A DNA stretch of 44,229 bases from an uncultured Clostridia bacterium (GTDB lineage Bacteria; Bacillota; Clostridia; TANB77; CAG-465), in assembly GCA_944387375.1 (NCBI GenBank), contig CALXEQ010000011.1, positions 1 to 44,229 of the forward strand. The letters are read 5' to 3'. Below the pieces are notes generated by a model. That model made no database searches. It worked only from the letters and a program-made list of their open reading frames with translations, and was not told the origin of the DNA. Shown one piece after another: positions 43,746-44,229 of the stretch. The position numbers and the translations under genes are program-made. Every line of letters begins with the position of its first letter. Position 1 is the first letter of the stretch.

Positions 43746-43777
43746 CTAGGGGGGGAATTTATTCTCCCCTAGTTTTT
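43746..43777 (+). terminator. Terminator after cyuA
   Basis: CTAGGGG (43746-43752) and CCCCTAG (43766-43772) with inner pairing, followed by TTTTT. Confidence 0.85.
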
Positions 43778-43813
43778 GTTTAAATAAATTTATAATAATC
43801 AACAAATAAAATG

Positions 43814-43842
43814 TTGACTTTTTTTTTATTATATTATATAAT
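43814..43842 (+). promoter_or_regulatory. Promoter of the cysE leader
   Basis: TTGACT (43814-43819), 17-base spacer, TATAAT (43837-43842); transcript start expected near 43850. Confidence 0.8.
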
Positions 43843-43873
43843 TGCGTATAATATAGAAAAGGAGAGAATTTAT

Positions 43874-43918
43874 ATGATAAAAAATATATTCGTAAATTGC
43901 TGTTGTTGTATGAAATAA
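43874..43918 (+). CDS. Poly-cysteine leader peptide upstream of cysE
   Basis: ATG 43874 follows AAAGGAGAG at good spacing. The 14-residue peptide is MIKNIFVNCCCCMK with Cys codons TGC TGT TGT TGT at 43898-43909 and stop TAA 43916-43918. Its stop codon abuts the first arm of an attenuator. Four successive codons for the end-product amino acid of the downstream gene is the classic signature of amino-acid-responsive attenuation. No T-box sequence (TGGNACCGCG) is present. Confidence 0.85.
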   Translation: MIKNIFVNCCCCMK

Positions 43919-44026
43919 CACTCGTATCTGATTGTAGGTATGAGTGTCTAGTTTCGTGCCTACAGTAGAGAGAATATATTTTTTAATTAAATATATCAAC
44001 TATGTAGGCTACTACATAGTTTTTTT
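43918..44026 (+). promoter_or_regulatory. Cysteine attenuator: alternating hairpins and terminator
   Basis: Arm A ACACTCGTATC (43918-43928) pairs with GGTATGAGTGT in arm B (43937-43947). B also holds TGTAGGTA (43933-43940), which pairs with arm C TGCCTACA (43957-43964). C can instead pair (GCCTACA, 43958-43964) with TGTAGGC (44003-44009) of arm D. D is the 5' arm AACTATGTAG (43998-44007) of the terminator with CTACATAGTT (44012-44021) and seven T. Bases 43879-43891, within the leader ORF, are also exactly complementary to 43972-43984 (13 bp). The arms are mutually exclusive. Confidence 0.8.
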
Positions 44027-44059
44027 GTGGTTATTTTTAAGTAAAAAGGAGTAATAGTG

Positions 44060-44229
44060 ATGGAAATTAATAAAGTGAGTTTAATAAAAGTATCTACTAA
44101 TGAAAAAAAGGAATTAAAAATGAAAGAAGGGGGATTCTTTTCTGGGATAAAGCAATTATATTTAGATGCTAAAAATATAAAAGAAAAAGATCCAGCAGTT
44201 AAAAGTTTATTAGAAGTTATTTTACTATA
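44060..44229 (+). CDS. cysE: Serine O-acetyltransferase (3' end outside window)
   Basis: Only the first 56 residues are seen. The segment YLDAKNIKEKDPAVKSLLEVILLY matches the start of CysE/EpsC enzymes (DPAxxSxLEVxLxYPG). CysE makes O-acetylserine for cysteine synthesis. Two starts each have a good RBS: ATG 44060 (AAGGAG, eight bases) and ATG 44120 (AAAGGA, seven bases); the shorter form starts just before the conserved part, as in most family members, and the first 20 residues are an unusual extension. Identity is by the N-terminal motif only, supported by the Cys leader. Confidence 0.75.
   Translation, partial: MEINKVSLIKVSTNEKKELKMKEGGFFSGIKQLYLDAKNIKEKDPAVKSLLEVILL

Noticed and set aside
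43918..44026. T-box riboswitch before cysE
   Set aside because: No AGGGTGGNACCGCG-like sequence or specifier stem; the Cys leader peptide explains the layout better.

Overview
The window comes from a very AT-rich, endospore-forming low-GC Gram-positive, most likely an anaerobic member of the Clostridia, probably uncultured. The evidence is strong GGAGG ribosome-binding sites, consensus sigma-A promoters with 17-bp spacers, a Spo0E-like protein, 0A-box-like sites, YfmF/YfmH, YqeY, a TagO-like transferase and a CpsD-type tyrosine kinase. Two places are visibly richer in GC and use different codons: the GH13 gene (16580-18436) and the block 41640-43780.

Layout. 1-3409: the end of an XRE/ImmA-IrrE regulator, then a RloB/RloA (AbiL-like) defence pair bracketed by near-identical direct repeats that are also terminators, then a small helical protein. 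3494-7690: a MarR regulator and a heterodimeric multidrug ABC exporter. 7695-8970: PspC protein and metallophosphoesterase. 8975-11831: a small-ORF attenuator followed by purA-purB. 11845-15051: FAD/Rieske oxidoreductase, HD hydrolase, a small Cys protein, and an unknown gene with a +1 frameshift. 15093-20039: orphan AgrC-like kinase, GH13 enzyme, tyrosine kinase and Wzz-like adaptor. 20232-23778: tandem paralogues, an SDR, a SocA/Panacea-like gene with a second +1 frameshift, a UDG-family protein and a HdeD-like membrane protein. 23921-29917: nadK, a low-molecular-weight phosphatase, rpiB, tagO-like, yqeY, yfmF, yfmH.

29990-35955 is the least familiar part. A Spo0E-like gene and a four-gene operon with VirB4-like and MinD/CpaE-like ATPases each have a promoter carrying the same 0A-box-like palindrome at identical spacing; three small Asn-rich genes lie between them. 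36077-38271 is a nucleotidyltransferase / radical SAM / Nudix operon. 38433-41435: anchored extracytoplasmic protein, ECF sigma factor, YbaK and an SDR. The window ends with an L-cysteine desulfidase containing five consecutive Cys codons, then a Cys-rich leader peptide and attenuator before cysE.

Three observations stand out. (1) Two unrelated genes are both interrupted at the same hexamer, TTT CGG, and both are restored by a +1 shift giving Phe-Gly; in-frame CGG is almost absent from the other AT-rich genes. This suggests programmed +1 frameshifting at a hungry CGG codon. (2) cysE sits behind a leader peptide with four Cys codons and a set of mutually exclusive hairpins that give a coherent cysteine-starvation attenuation model, next to a cysteine-destroying enzyme with an in-frame Cys5 run. 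(3) The VirB4-like operon appears sporulation-linked, lacks other secretion genes, and seems to start two successive genes on AUA codons.
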